DNA from: Sphingobium sp. CCH11-B1
Lineage (GTDB): Bacteria > Pseudomonadota > Alphaproteobacteria > Sphingomonadales > Sphingomonadaceae
Reading direction: 5' to 3'
NCBI RefSeq assembly: GCF_001556865.1
Contig: NZ_LSJY01000187.1
Span: forward strand, 1-43,432
Length of the DNA stretch: 43,432 nt
Below are positions 7,774-17,301 of the stretch, one piece after another. Numbering within the stretch: the stretch's first letter is position 1; the number at the start of each line of letters is the position of its first letter. The notes beneath the pieces were generated by a model, which was given only the letters and a program-made list of their open reading frames with translations, did not search any database and was not told the origin of the DNA. The position numbers were made by a program, and so were the translations under genes.

Positions 7774-8516
7774 AGCGCCTGATCGTCGCCCTGGCGGGCG
7801 CGCTGCTCCTGTCATCCCCCGCGCGCGCCGACACGCCGTGGACATTGGTCGCGACCTATCCGCACGATCCGGCCGCCTTTACCGAAGGGCTCTTCTACCT
7901 CGATGGCATGCTCTATGAGAGCACCGGGCTGGAGGGACAGTCCGACATCCGCAAGGTGACGCTCAAGACCGGCAAGGTCGTGCAGCGGCGCGTGCTGGAC
8001 AGCCGCTATTTCGGCGAGGGGATCGTAAACTGGAAGGACCGGCTGGTGAGCCTGACCTGGCGGCACCGGCAGGGCTTCGTCTGGTCGCTCGCCGATTTCA
8101 GGCCATTGTCCAGCTTCCGCTACGAAGGCGAAGGCTGGGCACTGACCCAGGACGGCCGCCATATCATCATGAGCGACGGGACCGCGCAGCTGCGCTTCCT
8201 GGACCCGGAAAGCCTGGCCGAACAACGGCGCGTCACCGTCACCTGGAACGGGCGACCGGTAGAGCGGCTCAATGAGCTGGAATATGTGAAGGGTGAGGTG
8301 TGGGCCAATATCTGGTACGACACGAAGATCGCCCGGATCGATCCGGCCACCGGCGCGGTCAAGGACTGGATCGACGTCGCCGCGCTGCGCAAGGCGGCGG
8401 GCGTCGACGATACGGAAGCGGTGGTGAACGGCATCGCCTATGACGCGGCGAAGGACCGTATCTTCATCACCGGCAAGAACTGGCCCAAATTGTTCGAGAT
8501 CAAGCTGAAGCGTTAA
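7770..8516 (+). CDS. Glutaminyl-peptide cyclotransferase (secreted glutamine cyclotransferase)
   Basis: 248 residues. A signal peptide is clear (KRLIVALAGALLLSSPARA, cleaved near residue 20), so it acts in the periplasm or outside. The rest matches the plant/bacterial-type glutamine cyclotransferase beta-propeller: YPHDPAAFTEGLFYLDG (~30-46), LYESTGLEGQSDIRKV, EGWALTQDGRHIIMSDGT, LNELEYVKGEVWANIWYD and GIAYDAAKDRIFITGKNWPKL, here quoted as short pieces. It turns N-terminal Gln of peptides into pyroglutamate. It is translationally coupled to ygfZ by ATGA, though no functional link is evident. Its TAA stop shares bases with the stop of the converging gene. Confidence 0.9.
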   Translation: MKRLIVALAGALLLSSPARADTPWTLVATYPHDPAAFTEGLFYLDGMLYESTGLEGQSDIRKVTLKTGKVVQRRVLDSRYFGEGIVNWKDRLVSLTWRHRQGFVWSLADFRPLSSFRYEGEGWALTQDGRHIIMSDGTAQLRFLDPESLAEQRRVTVTWNGRPVERLNELEYVKGEVWANIWYDTKIARIDPATGAVKDWIDVAALRKAAGVDDTEAVVNGIAYDAAKDRIFITGKNWPKLFEIKLKR

Positions 8517-9214
8517 AGCTCCAGCCCCACCAACGTGCCGCTGCCGATGCGATCGACATAGCGTTTGCCGTCGATTTCCAGCCAATCGGGCGTCACTTCC
8601 AGCCGACGCCCGCGAATGGTGGTGCGCAGATGTTCCACCGCGATCCGGTTGCGCGCCACGATGCGCAGGACGCACAGGCCGTCTCCGCGCGCCGCCATCA
8701 TCGAATAGCGGTCGCCGCGCAGCAGGAAATGCCAGCCGCCGTCCATCGGCATCCATTCATTGCCATCGACGATCTGCATCGGCTCCCCGTCCGGCGCGCC
8801 CAGCCGCACGCTGATGCGCGTGGCGCCGTTGGAGCGGCGTGGCGGCGAGAAGATCAGGATCGGCTCCCCATTGAGGGCGATGGGTATCGGCGTATCGCGC
8901 AACATGCGCGATCCGCCCACGATCAATTGCGGCAGCTCCGCCGAGAAAGGCAGGCGATCCCGCGCGAAATGCCGCTGCCGCACGACGGGATTGGCATGGA
9001 AGCTGTGCACCTGCGTCGATGTCAGCCGCCCTTCTTCGACCAGGCCATGGCAGGTGGGGCACAGCAGCGTCGCGCCCGGCCCGTCGGGCAGGCGCAGATA
9101 GCGGTAGATGGTGACGCCGCAGCGCACGCAGGCGAAACCGCAGGCGTGACGCACCTCCGCGCGCTGCTCAGCCGTCAAGTCCGGCACGGACGGCATCACT
9201 CGCAAGCCCACCAT
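8513..9214 (-). CDS. Zinc-ribbon / degenerate HNH-nuclease-like protein
   Basis: 233 residues from ATG at 9214, which has AAAAGGGG about 8 nt upstream; a longer in-frame form to 9244 is less likely. Residues 20-70 look like an HNH fold: CVRCG (Cys29, Cys32) and LLCPTCHG (Cys52, Cys55) can hold one zinc. The segment between the Cys pairs is short and reads YRYLRLPDGPGA, without the His pair that cuts DNA in real HNH enzymes. The C-terminal ~140 residues are beta-rich and unrecognised, ending with a repeat-like ARNRIAVEH and TPDWLEIDGKRYVDR. It may bind nucleic acid rather than cut it. Convergent with the cyclotransferase gene. Confidence 0.7.
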   Translation of the reverse strand: MVGLRVMPSVPDLTAEQRAEVRHACGFACVRCGVTIYRYLRLPDGPGATLLCPTCHGLVEEGRLTSTQVHSFHANPVVRQRHFARDRLPFSAELPQLIVGGSRMLRDTPIPIALNGEPILIFSPPRRSNGATRISVRLGAPDGEPMQIVDGNEWMPMDGGWHFLLRGDRYSMMAARGDGLCVLRIVARNRIAVEHLRTTIRGRRLEVTPDWLEIDGKRYVDRIGSGTLVGLEL

Positions 9215-9393
9215 GGCGACACCCCTTTTCGCCCCCGCCCGCACCGTTGCGACCGGGTGATCCTGTTCTGGCGTCCTCCTGGATCGGGCCTCTGCCGGTG
9301 CCCGCTGCGGCTATCGTTGGAATATATGAACCAAAGTCAAGGGGCTGATGGAAATAGTGTGTCGCAGTGAGGCGTTCGCCCGTTGCCGACAGG

Positions 9394-9780
9394 TCAGCGT
9401 TGCGGCAGCAGGTCGAGATTGCGGGACGCCGCGATGGCCCGGATACGGTCGGGACGGGGCATGTTCTTGATGGCGATTTCGGCAATGTCGCCCGCGCTGA
9501 AGAGTTCCACATGGCCAACGCCAAACAGACGCTGTCCCAGCGTCTGGGTGATGCGCACGGACCGGATGGAGCCAAGCGCTATTTCCGTCCGCTGCTTGGC
9601 GAGCAGGCCCCGTTCAAGCAGCACTTCCCGGTCGGACAGGGCAAGCCGCTCCCCCTTGTGCATCACCCACCATACCCCGATGGCAAGGATGCCGACCACC
9701 GACACGAGCAACAGCAGGAAGAGGAAAGGATGCGCCCGGAACATCGCGGGATGTTCGTCATACAGCCAGGTGTCGCTCAG
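9394..9780 (-). CDS. PH-domain (DUF304/bPH2-like) membrane protein
   Basis: 128 residues if translation starts at CTG 9780. One or two membrane segments come first (HPFLFLLLLVSVVGILAIGVWWV, quoted here only to show its hydrophobicity, as FLFLLLLVSVVGILAIGVWW), then a bacterial PH fold (LALSDREVLLERGLLAKQRTEI broken as LALSDREVLLERG and LLAKQRTEIALGSIRSV). The CTG start is inferred: GAGGAGG (9786-9792) lies 5 nt before it, an in-frame TGA at 9799-9801 rules out starts further up, and the first ATG (9744) has no binding site and would drop SDTWLYDEHPA. It follows lepA by ~67 nt and may be in its operon. Function unknown. Confidence 0.8.
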   Translation of the reverse strand: MSDTWLYDEHPAMFRAHPFLFLLLLVSVVGILAIGVWWVMHKGERLALSDREVLLERGLLAKQRTEIALGSIRSVRITQTLGQRLFGVGHVELFSAGDIAEIAIKNMPRPDRIRAIAASRNLDLLPQR

Positions 9781-9847
9781 AACCGCCTCCTCAGGTTGTC
9801 ATGCCGACATCATCATGCGCGGCCAGGGCCGTCAAGCCGCCGGTGGA

Positions 9848-11653
<1,806 letters not shown>

Positions 11654-11825
11654 CGCGCGCCGATAGCAGCGATTCCGCGCGCTGTCAGCAGGATCGCACG
11701 CCTGCGCCCTCGCGCGGCGCGGGCCGGCGCGCCGCTTGGAAGCCAAGCCGCTTTATGGTAGGCCGGCCTCATAACAAGGGACGCGTCAAATCATCCTTCT
11801 AGACAAGGAAATGGGGGTTTTTATC

Positions 11826-12596
11826 ATGCGTGGATTGAAGATGCTGGCCGCGGCAGCGGTCTGCTTCGCGACGGCGACGTCGCCTGTACTGGCCGCCGAG
11901 AAAGGATCGTCGGGCCGGCAGGCGCAAGTCAAGAAACAGATGGAAATCCCCCATTGCACCAAGCGGCTGGGCACGGTCGCGATCGTCGAACCCGACAATC
12001 AGTGGTGGCGCGAATTCAACCTGGGCAGCCCGGAAGCGATCATCAAGCTGTTCGTGCAGCAGTCCGGCTGCTTTGGCATCGTCAACCGCGGCCGATCCAT
12101 GGCGAGCCGCAACATGGAACGCGCGATGGCCGATTCCGGCGAATTGCAGGCGGGGTCGAACCTGGGCAAGGGACAGGTGAAGGCGGCGGACTATTTCATC
12201 CAGCCCGACATCGTCACCACCAACCGGAATAGCGGCGGCAATTCCATCGGCGGCCTGGTCGGCGGCTTCCTGGGCGGGCGCACGCTTGGCGCGCTGGCGG
12301 GCGGCATCTCCATCAAGAAGAGCGAGGCCAATGTCATGTTGTCGGTGGTGAACGCGCGCACCACCGAGGAAGAAGTGATGGCCGAGGGCTATTTCCGCAA
12401 GTCCGACCTCAGCTTCGGCGGCGGCGGCGGGCTGGGCTGGATGGGCGGCCTCGCCGCGGTCGGCGGCGGCGGCTACCAGAATACCGACATCGGCCAGGTG
12501 ATCGTGCTCGCTTATCTGGACGCCTATACCAAGATGGTGACGCAGATGGGCGGCCTGCCCGACAATGCCGCCGCTGCGGCACCCGTCGCGAAATAA
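11826..12596 (+). CDS. CsgG/HfaB-family secreted protein
   Basis: 256 residues from ATG 11826, which has GGGGG 8 nt upstream; an in-frame ATG at 11811 would add only MGVFI. A signal peptide ends at about VLAAEK. The CsgG-like core follows: KLFVQQSGCFGIVNRGR (~75), AADYFIQPDIVT, and a final strand VIVLAYLDAYTKMV. Between them is a Gly-rich stretch (GGLVGGFLGGRTLG, then GGGGGLGWMGG). CsgG proteins are outer-membrane secretion pores made as lipoproteins, but this one has no lipobox Cys, so it may be periplasmic. No curli or holdfast genes are nearby. Best regarded as a CsgG-fold protein of unknown role. Confidence 0.75.
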   Translation: MRGLKMLAAAAVCFATATSPVLAAEKGSSGRQAQVKKQMEIPHCTKRLGTVAIVEPDNQWWREFNLGSPEAIIKLFVQQSGCFGIVNRGRSMASRNMERAMADSGELQAGSNLGKGQVKAADYFIQPDIVTTNRNSGGNSIGGLVGGFLGGRTLGALAGGISIKKSEANVMLSVVNARTTEEEVMAEGYFRKSDLSFGGGGGLGWMGGLAAVGGGGYQNTDIGQVIVLAYLDAYTKMVTQMGGLPDNAAAAAPVAK

Positions 12597-12604
12597 GGAA
12601 GAGC

Positions 12605-12638
12605 TTGGGGGGCGTGGCCGGCTGGCAGCGCCTCCCAA
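12605..12638. terminator. Hairpin between converging genes, possible two-way terminator
   Basis: TTGGGGGGCG (12605-12614) pairs with CGCCTCCCAA (12629-12638), 10 bp with one G-T pair and a 14-nt loop. It fills the 46-nt gap between the CsgG-family gene and the acyltransferase gene, which end toward each other. There is no T-run after the stem, so it may not end transcription alone. Confidence 0.45.
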
Positions 12639-12642
12639 TCCT

Positions 12643-13698
12643 TCAGCCCCCGGTAGGCAGGGCCCGCGCGACCTGAAGGCGCGCATGGCGACGGCGCTTC
12701 CACCAGCCCAGGATCGCCTCCGCCGCCGGACGCTCGACGAGCCGGTTGATCGCAAACCCCAATGACAGCGCGACAAGGAAGGCGGCGGCGAATCCGATCC
12801 AGGGGCTGTAGCCCGCCTGCGCCAGTTCCAGCATCACGACAAATCCGACATGCTGGTGGATCAGGTAAAAGGAATAGCTGATCCCGCCCAGCCAGAGCAG
12901 CGGGCGAAACGCCAGAAAGCGCAGCCGTCCCCGGATCAGCGCGAGGAAGGTGACGAGCAGCACGACGCCCATCAGCGCCACGTCCCATGTTTCCATCGTC
13001 GCCAGCGACAGAAGCGCAAGCGCGGCATAGGGTGCCTGCTGCCATGCTGTGCGCTGGCCCGACCAGAGGCGGTAGGCGAGCATCCCCAGGATGAAGAAGG
13101 GCGCGTAGCGCAGCACCAGCAGCATGATGAGCCGCTCGGGCATGTCGGGCCATAGCCACCAGAGCCAGCGCAGCGCCAGCCAGCCCGCAAGCGCCGGTTC
13201 CAGGCGGCGCAGCCCAACGAACTTCCAGAGCCCGATCATGCAGAAATAGAAGGCGATCTCTACCGTCAGCGTCCAATAGGCGCCGTCCACTTCGGGCATG
13301 AAGGCGAACCCCTGCAACATAGTGACGTTGGCGAGGATCGCTGCCGGGCCGATCAGCAGGCGGGTCGCGTGGGCGAGATATTCGACGCCCAGCGTCAGCA
13401 CCATCGCCGTCAGATAGGCAGGATAGAGCCGGGCGAAGCGGTTGACGACGAAGTCGCCCACGGTGTGGATGCGATCGAGCGTGAAGAAGATCGCAAAGCC
13501 GGAAATGGTAAAGAAGAGCAGCACCCGGTAATTGCCGCCGGGGAAGCTGAAAGGCACATGGGCGGCCTGAGGGAACAGTTCGTGGAAGCGGGTGGAATAG
13601 TGGAAGATCAGCACGCACAGCGCGCCAAGGCCGCGCAACGCGTCCAGTTCCGACAGGCGGCCATGACGATGACGAAGCGCGTCCATGGGAAACGTCAT
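12643..13698 (-). CDS. Acyltransferase 3 family membrane protein
   Basis: 351 residues with about ten membrane segments, the usual build of the OatA/NodX/OafA-type family. Near the N-terminus are LDALRGLGALCVLIFHY, whose RG and the final His are the conserved active-site region, and FFTISGFAIFFTL, then NRFARLYPAYL. Such proteins acetylate or acylate sugars of lipopolysaccharide, exopolysaccharide or peptidoglycan on the membrane; the target cannot be read here. The start is uncertain: neither ATG 13698 nor ATG 13686 has a good ribosome-binding site. It faces the CsgG-family gene. Confidence 0.88.
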   Translation of the reverse strand: MTFPMDALRHRHGRLSELDALRGLGALCVLIFHYSTRFHELFPQAAHVPFSFPGGNYRVLLFFTISGFAIFFTLDRIHTVGDFVVNRFARLYPAYLTAMVLTLGVEYLAHATRLLIGPAAILANVTMLQGFAFMPEVDGAYWTLTVEIAFYFCMIGLWKFVGLRRLEPALAGWLALRWLWWLWPDMPERLIMLLVLRYAPFFILGMLAYRLWSGQRTAWQQAPYAALALLSLATMETWDVALMGVVLLVTFLALIRGRLRFLAFRPLLWLGGISYSFYLIHQHVGFVVMLELAQAGYSPWIGFAAAFLVALSLGFAINRLVERPAAEAILGWWKRRRHARLQVARALPTGG

Positions 13699-13780
13699 AG
13701 CAACAACACAGCAATGAAGCCCCCAAGATCGTGGTTAATCCGGGGCCTGCGGAACATTTTCTGTGCCGATATGGCGCGTC

Positions 13781-14320
13781 TCAGTCCGCCGGCGTTTCCG
13801 CAGCGCGCTTGAGGCCCGCCAACTGGGCCTTCAGCACCTGATCGACGGCAGGCGCGATGGCCGCCGGACCGCCGCGAATATAGCCGCCCACGACATAGGT
13901 CATCACGACCTTGACGCCTTTGCCCGACGGAGCGATGGCTACATCAAGCGTGCCGGTCGCCCCCTCGCCCTGGAGCGGACCCAGCGCGCCGGACAGGCGC
14001 AGCCGCTGCCCCGGCATGGCCTGGACGACACGCGCATGTTCGACGGTTCCGGCAGGCCCCGTCTTTGCCGGCAGCGCCTCGCAGAAGCAGCCACCTGCAT
14101 GAAGGGCGATCGTCATGTTGGCCGAATCACCGCTATAGGTGTGGCTGTCCTCCCACCAGCGACCGGGCTGCGCCAGCAAGGCATAGACGGCGTCCGCCCC
14201 CGCCGCGATTTCCACCTGGCTTTCGGTCGCGAAGCCCCACTCGCTACTGCTCGTAACGGCCGCAGGGGCCGGGACGGCCATCGCCGCTCCGACCCCTGCC
14301 AGGATTGCCATGATGCGCAT
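13781..14320 (-). CDS. Secreted SRPBCC (START/Bet v1-like) family protein
   Basis: 179 residues. The start is ATG 14320, which has GAGGAGGGGG 6 nt upstream. A signal peptide of ~20 residues (RIMAILAGVGAAMAVPAPAA) directs it to the periplasm. The remainder has the SRPBCC pattern: VEIAAGADAVYALLAQPGRWW near the mature N-terminus, given here in pieces as VEIAAGADAVYALL and QPGRWW, and a long C-terminal helix (AIAPAVDQVLKAQLAGLKR). The fold holds hydrophobic ligands; the ligand is not known. It follows adk by 37 nt, and its ribosome-binding site lies inside a hairpin. Confidence 0.75.
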   Translation of the reverse strand: MRIMAILAGVGAAMAVPAPAAVTSSSEWGFATESQVEIAAGADAVYALLAQPGRWWEDSHTYSGDSANMTIALHAGGCFCEALPAKTGPAGTVEHARVVQAMPGQRLRLSGALGPLQGEGATGTLDVAIAPSGKGVKVVMTYVVGGYIRGGPAAIAPAVDQVLKAQLAGLKRAAETPAD

Positions 14321-14326
14321 ATGCCC

Positions 14327-14349
14327 CCTCCTCACATTCGTGAGGGAGG
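14327..14349 (-). promoter_or_regulatory. Hairpin that buries the ribosome-binding site of the SRPBCC gene
   Basis: On the minus strand CCTCCCTCAC pairs with GTGAGGAGG across a GAAT loop, with one bulged base. The second arm is the Shine-Dalgarno stretch of the SRPBCC gene, so in read-through mRNA from adk its translation should be held down. It may also weakly end transcription after adk. Confidence 0.5.
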
Positions 14350-14357
14350 AAGATAGC

Positions 14358-15014
14358 TCAGGCCGGTGTGCCGTCCAAGATGGCGGCGATGTCTGCCGTC
14401 ACCTCGTCCATGTCGGCCATGCCGTCGACCCGCGCCACGATACCGCGTGCTTCGTAGATCGGAAGGATCGGCGCGGTCTTGGCGCGATATTCGGCCATGC
14501 GGGTGCGCACCGTTTCCTCATTGTCGTCGGGCCGGCGCTTGAATTCATGGCCGTGGCACTTGTCGCACTCGCCTTCCACCTTGGGCTTGTGGAAGCTGTC
14601 ATGATAGCCCGCGCCGCAGGTGGCGCAGGTGAAGCGGCCAGTGATGCGTTCCACCAGCGCGTCCTCGTCGACGTCCAGTTCGATCACATGGTCCAGCGAG
14701 CGGTTGCGCGTCGACAGGATCGTGTCGAGCGAATGGGCTTGCGCCTGCGTCCGGGGATAACCGTCGAAGATGACGCCCGTTTCCGGCGACAACGCATCCA
14801 GCGCCTCACCGATGATGCCGGACACGATCTCGTCCGAGACAAGTTCACCCGCTTCCATCACTGCCTTGGCCTTGAGGCCGATCGGCGTTCCCGCCTTGAC
14901 AGCGGCGCGCAGCATGTCGCCCGTCGACAGCTGCGCCATGGCCCGGCTTTCCACCAGACGTGTCGCCTGCGTCCCCTTGCCGGCGCCCGGAGGACCAAGC
15001 AGAATGATGTTCAT
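14358..15014 (-). CDS. adk: Adenylate kinase
   Basis: 218 residues from ATG 15014 (MNIILLGPPGAGKGTQ); an in-frame ATG at 15023 is closer to the GGGGAG site but lengthens the N-terminus unusually. P-loop GPPGAGKGT, the AMP-binding STGDMLRAAV and the FDGYPRTQAQA region are intact. The LID domain carries a four-Cys zinc site (CATCGAGYHD ... CDKCHG), a form found in many alphaproteobacteria and Gram-positives. It makes two ADP from ATP and AMP. It lies 45 nt after secY, the usual spc-operon order. Confidence 0.96.
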   Translation of the reverse strand: MNIILLGPPGAGKGTQATRLVESRAMAQLSTGDMLRAAVKAGTPIGLKAKAVMEAGELVSDEIVSGIIGEALDALSPETGVIFDGYPRTQAQAHSLDTILSTRNRSLDHVIELDVDEDALVERITGRFTCATCGAGYHDSFHKPKVEGECDKCHGHEFKRRPDDNEETVRTRMAEYRAKTAPILPIYEARGIVARVDGMADMDEVTADIAAILDGTPA

Positions 15015-15059
15015 CGCGCGCATACTCCCCTGTTCGTGCGCTATGTAAAAGGACGCTGC

Positions 15060-16424
15060 CTAGCGCAGCCGCCCTTTCAGCTTCGCCTTCTTGATCAGAT
15101 CGCCATATTGATGGGCAAGCAAATGGCTTTGGATCTGGGTCACGGTATCGACCGTTACATTGACCACGATCAGCAGGCTAGTCCCACCAAGGTAGAATGG
15201 TATGCCCGCCCGCGCGATCGCGAATTCCGGCACCAGGCAGATGAAGGCCAGATAGGCCGCACCGATGACGGTGATGCGCGTCAGCACATAATCCAGATAA
15301 TTTTCGGTGTTCTTGCCCGGGCGGATGCCGGGGATGAAGCCGCCATTGCGCTTGAGGTTGTCGGCCGTCTCTTCCGGGTTGAACACCACGGCGGTGTAGA
15401 AGAAGCAGAAGAACACGATGCCAAGGCCGTAGAGCGCCATGTAGAGCGGCGTGCCATGGGCCAGATACTGGTTCAGCGTCAGGACGAAATCGCCCCATTT
15501 GCTTTCGCCGGCCACGGTGTTGCCCGCAAATTGCGAAATGGTGAGCGGCATCAGCAGCAGCGAGCTGGCGAAGATCGGCGGGATGACGCCGGCGGTGTTC
15601 ACCTTGAGCGGCAGATGGCTGCGGTCCGCCTGCATCAGCCCCTGGCGCGTCTGGCGCTTGGGATATTGGATGAGCACGCGGCGCTGGGCGCGTTCCATGA
15701 AGCAGATCAGCAGCACCAGGCCCGCGAGCGCGGCGACGATCACGAAGATCAGCAGACCCGAGATCGACCCTTCGCTGCCCGATTTGAAGAGGTTGCTGAG
15801 CGTCACGGGCAGCTGCGCCACGATGCCCGCCATGATGATGAGCGAGGTGCCGTTGCCGATACCGCGCGAGGTGATCTGCTCGCCCAGCCACATCAGGAAC
15901 ATCGTGCCGCCGATCAGCGAGATGACCGCCGTCAGGCGGAACAGCAGGCCGGGATCGACCACCGCCTGGAGCCCCTGCTGCGCGCCGAAGCCTTCAAGCC
16001 CGACGGCGATGAAATATCCCTGCACCGCGGTCAGGCCCACGGTGCCGTAACGGGTATATTGATTGAGCTTCTTGCGGCCGCTTTCGCCTTCCTTCTTGAT
16101 CGCCGCGAGTTGCGGCGAGAGGCTGGCGGCCAGCTGCACCACGATCGACGCGGTGATATAGGGCATGACGCCGAGCGCGATGAGGCTCATGCGCGACAGC
16201 GAACCGCCCGAGAAGGTGTTGAAGATGTCGAGGATGCCGCCGTTGGTCTGGCTGTAGAGCTGCGACAGGGCCGTCGGATCGACGCCGGGCAGCGGCACGA
16301 AGCTCAGGAACCGGAAGACGATCAGCGCACCCAGCGTGAACCACAGGCGCTTCTTGAGGTCGGTCGCCTGGCTGAACTTCGCCAGGCTGAGATTGGATGC
16401 GAGCTGGTCGGCTCTCGATGCCAT
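15060..16424 (-). CDS. secY: Protein translocase channel subunit SecY
   Basis: 454 residues, ten membrane segments. The N-terminus ASRADQLASNLSLAKFSQAT leads into TM1; FNTFSGGSLSRMSLIALGVMPYI, here cut to FNTFSGGSLSRMS, marks the plug region, and GLIKKAKLKGRLR is the basic tail (final residues KKAKLKGRLR). It forms the SecYEG pore in the inner membrane. It follows rplO after an unusually long 194-nt structured gap and precedes adk. SecD, SecF and YajC, partners of this channel, are encoded 24 kb away in the same window. Confidence 0.97.
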   Translation of the reverse strand: MASRADQLASNLSLAKFSQATDLKKRLWFTLGALIVFRFLSFVPLPGVDPTALSQLYSQTNGGILDIFNTFSGGSLSRMSLIALGVMPYITASIVVQLAASLSPQLAAIKKEGESGRKKLNQYTRYGTVGLTAVQGYFIAVGLEGFGAQQGLQAVVDPGLLFRLTAVISLIGGTMFLMWLGEQITSRGIGNGTSLIIMAGIVAQLPVTLSNLFKSGSEGSISGLLIFVIVAALAGLVLLICFMERAQRRVLIQYPKRQTRQGLMQADRSHLPLKVNTAGVIPPIFASSLLLMPLTISQFAGNTVAGESKWGDFVLTLNQYLAHGTPLYMALYGLGIVFFCFFYTAVVFNPEETADNLKRNGGFIPGIRPGKNTENYLDYVLTRITVIGAAYLAFICLVPEFAIARAGIPFYLGGTSLLIVVNVTVDTVTQIQSHLLAHQYGDLIKKAKLKGRLR

Positions 16425-16559
16425 GGTGGCTGCCCTTCAAATCACTCTGCCGGAAGCCGGGGCTCCGGTCGGAATCGCTCATCCCCTTAGCGGGACGAAT
16501 TGGCCATGTCGAACGGGAGTTGTCACATAAGCGACAAACGACACCCCCTTAACGCACAT

Positions 16560-16591
16560 GACCCCGCCGACCTATATCGGGCAGCGGGGTC
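16560..16591. other. Hairpin in the rplO-secY spacer
   Basis: GACCCCGC (16560-16567) and GCGGGGTC (16584-16591) make an 8-bp stem with a 16-nt loop that itself can pair CGA with TCG. It sits just after rplO. No T-run follows on the minus strand, so it may stabilise or process mRNA rather than end it. The spacer also has a second stem at ~16463-16481 (CCGGAAGCC / GGGGCTCCGG). A loose promoter-like pair (TTGTAA, TATAGG, 19 nt apart) overlaps it on the minus strand. Confidence 0.4.
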
Positions 16592-16618
16592 GATGTTACA
16601 AGCGTTCGGCGAGGCGGA

Positions 16619-17152
16619 TCAGCCCTGCTTGGCGGCCTTCTTGGCAGCGAGCGTGCTGCCCTTCTTTGCCTTCGCCTTTTCGGCGGCGGAGACGACTTCG
16701 ATCACCTCGACCTTGCCGCCGGACTTTTCCACCGCCTCGATCGCGCCCTTCGACGCGCCGGCGACCAGCAGGTTGATCTTGGCGGTCAGCTCGCCCTTGC
16801 CGAGCAGGCGCACGCCGTCCTTGCCACCACGGGCGAGGGCTGCGGCCTTGAGCGCTGCATGGTCGATGGTGGCGTTGGCGTCCAGCTTGCCGGCGTCGAT
16901 CGCCTTCTGCACCGCGCCCAGGTTCACGATCGCGTAATCCTTGGCGAAGATGTTGTTGAAGCCGCGCTTAGGCAGACGCATGTGGAGCGGCATCTGGCCG
17001 CCTTCGAAGCCGTTGATGCTGACGCCCGAACGCGCCTTCGCACCCTTCTGGCCGCGACCGGCGGTCTTGCCCTTGCCCGAGCCGATACCACGGCCGACGC
17101 GCATCCGGCCCTTGCGGGCACCGGCATTATCGTTGAGTTCGTTGAGCTTCAT
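16619..17152 (-). CDS. rplO: 50S ribosomal protein L15
   Basis: 177 residues, longer than E. coli L15 (144) because of an Ala/Lys-rich C-terminal tail ending AAKKAAKQG. The start [20 protein letters not shown] (ATG 17152) is the family N-terminus; a GTG 9 nt further up is also possible. The Gly/Arg-rich [18 protein letters not shown] segment that reaches into 23S rRNA follows. The 157-nt gap to rpmD holds palindromic repeats, unlike most gaps in this cluster. Confidence 0.96.
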   Translation of the reverse strand: MKLNELNDNAGARKGRMRVGRGIGSGKGKTAGRGQKGAKARSGVSINGFEGGQMPLHMRLPKRGFNNIFAKDYAIVNLGAVQKAIDAGKLDANATIDHAALKAAALARGGKDGVRLLGKGELTAKINLLVAGASKGAIEAVEKSGGKVEVIEVVSAAEKAKAKKGSTLAAKKAAKQG

Positions 17153-17185
17153 GTCGTGCACTCGCTTTCGCTATGTTCGCGCTAA

Positions 17186-17209
17186 GGCCCGATCCACCGG
17201 GATCGGGCC
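17186..17209. repeat. Perfect 10-bp inverted repeat in the rpmD-rplO spacer
   Basis: GGCCCGATCC (17186-17195), a 4-nt loop ACCG, then GGATCGGGCC (17200-17209). The stem is perfect and GC-rich, so it would fold in RNA from either strand. No T-run follows. It is one of three adjacent palindromes here, which suggests a dispersed intergenic repeat or an mRNA-processing site. Confidence 0.55.
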
Positions 17210-17281
17210 GGAGCCCCAGCGCATGCCGGGGCCTCGTGGGGCCAGGCATATCCCGTGAGGGGATGCGCCCAGCGGCCTGAG

Positions 17282-17301
17282 ATCCCAGCTTGCGCTGGGA
17301 T
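17282..17301. repeat. REP-like palindrome in the rpmD-rplO spacer
   Basis: ATCCCAGC (17282-17289), TTGC, GCTGGGAT (17294-17301), flanked by GATGACGG. Palindromes of this form are, from memory, scattered in many sphingomonad genomes as intergenic repeats. It is the only copy in the window. Its place between two ribosomal protein genes is notable. Confidence 0.5.

Noticed and set aside
12524..13726. A 400-codon minus-strand frame overlapping the acyltransferase gene
   Set aside because: It is a shadow in another frame; the 351-residue frame carries the Acyltransferase 3 motifs and membrane segments.
14310..16490. A 726-codon plus-strand frame
   Set aside because: It runs antisense to adk and secY; the long opening comes from high GC and codon bias. 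The proteins on the other strand are unmistakable.
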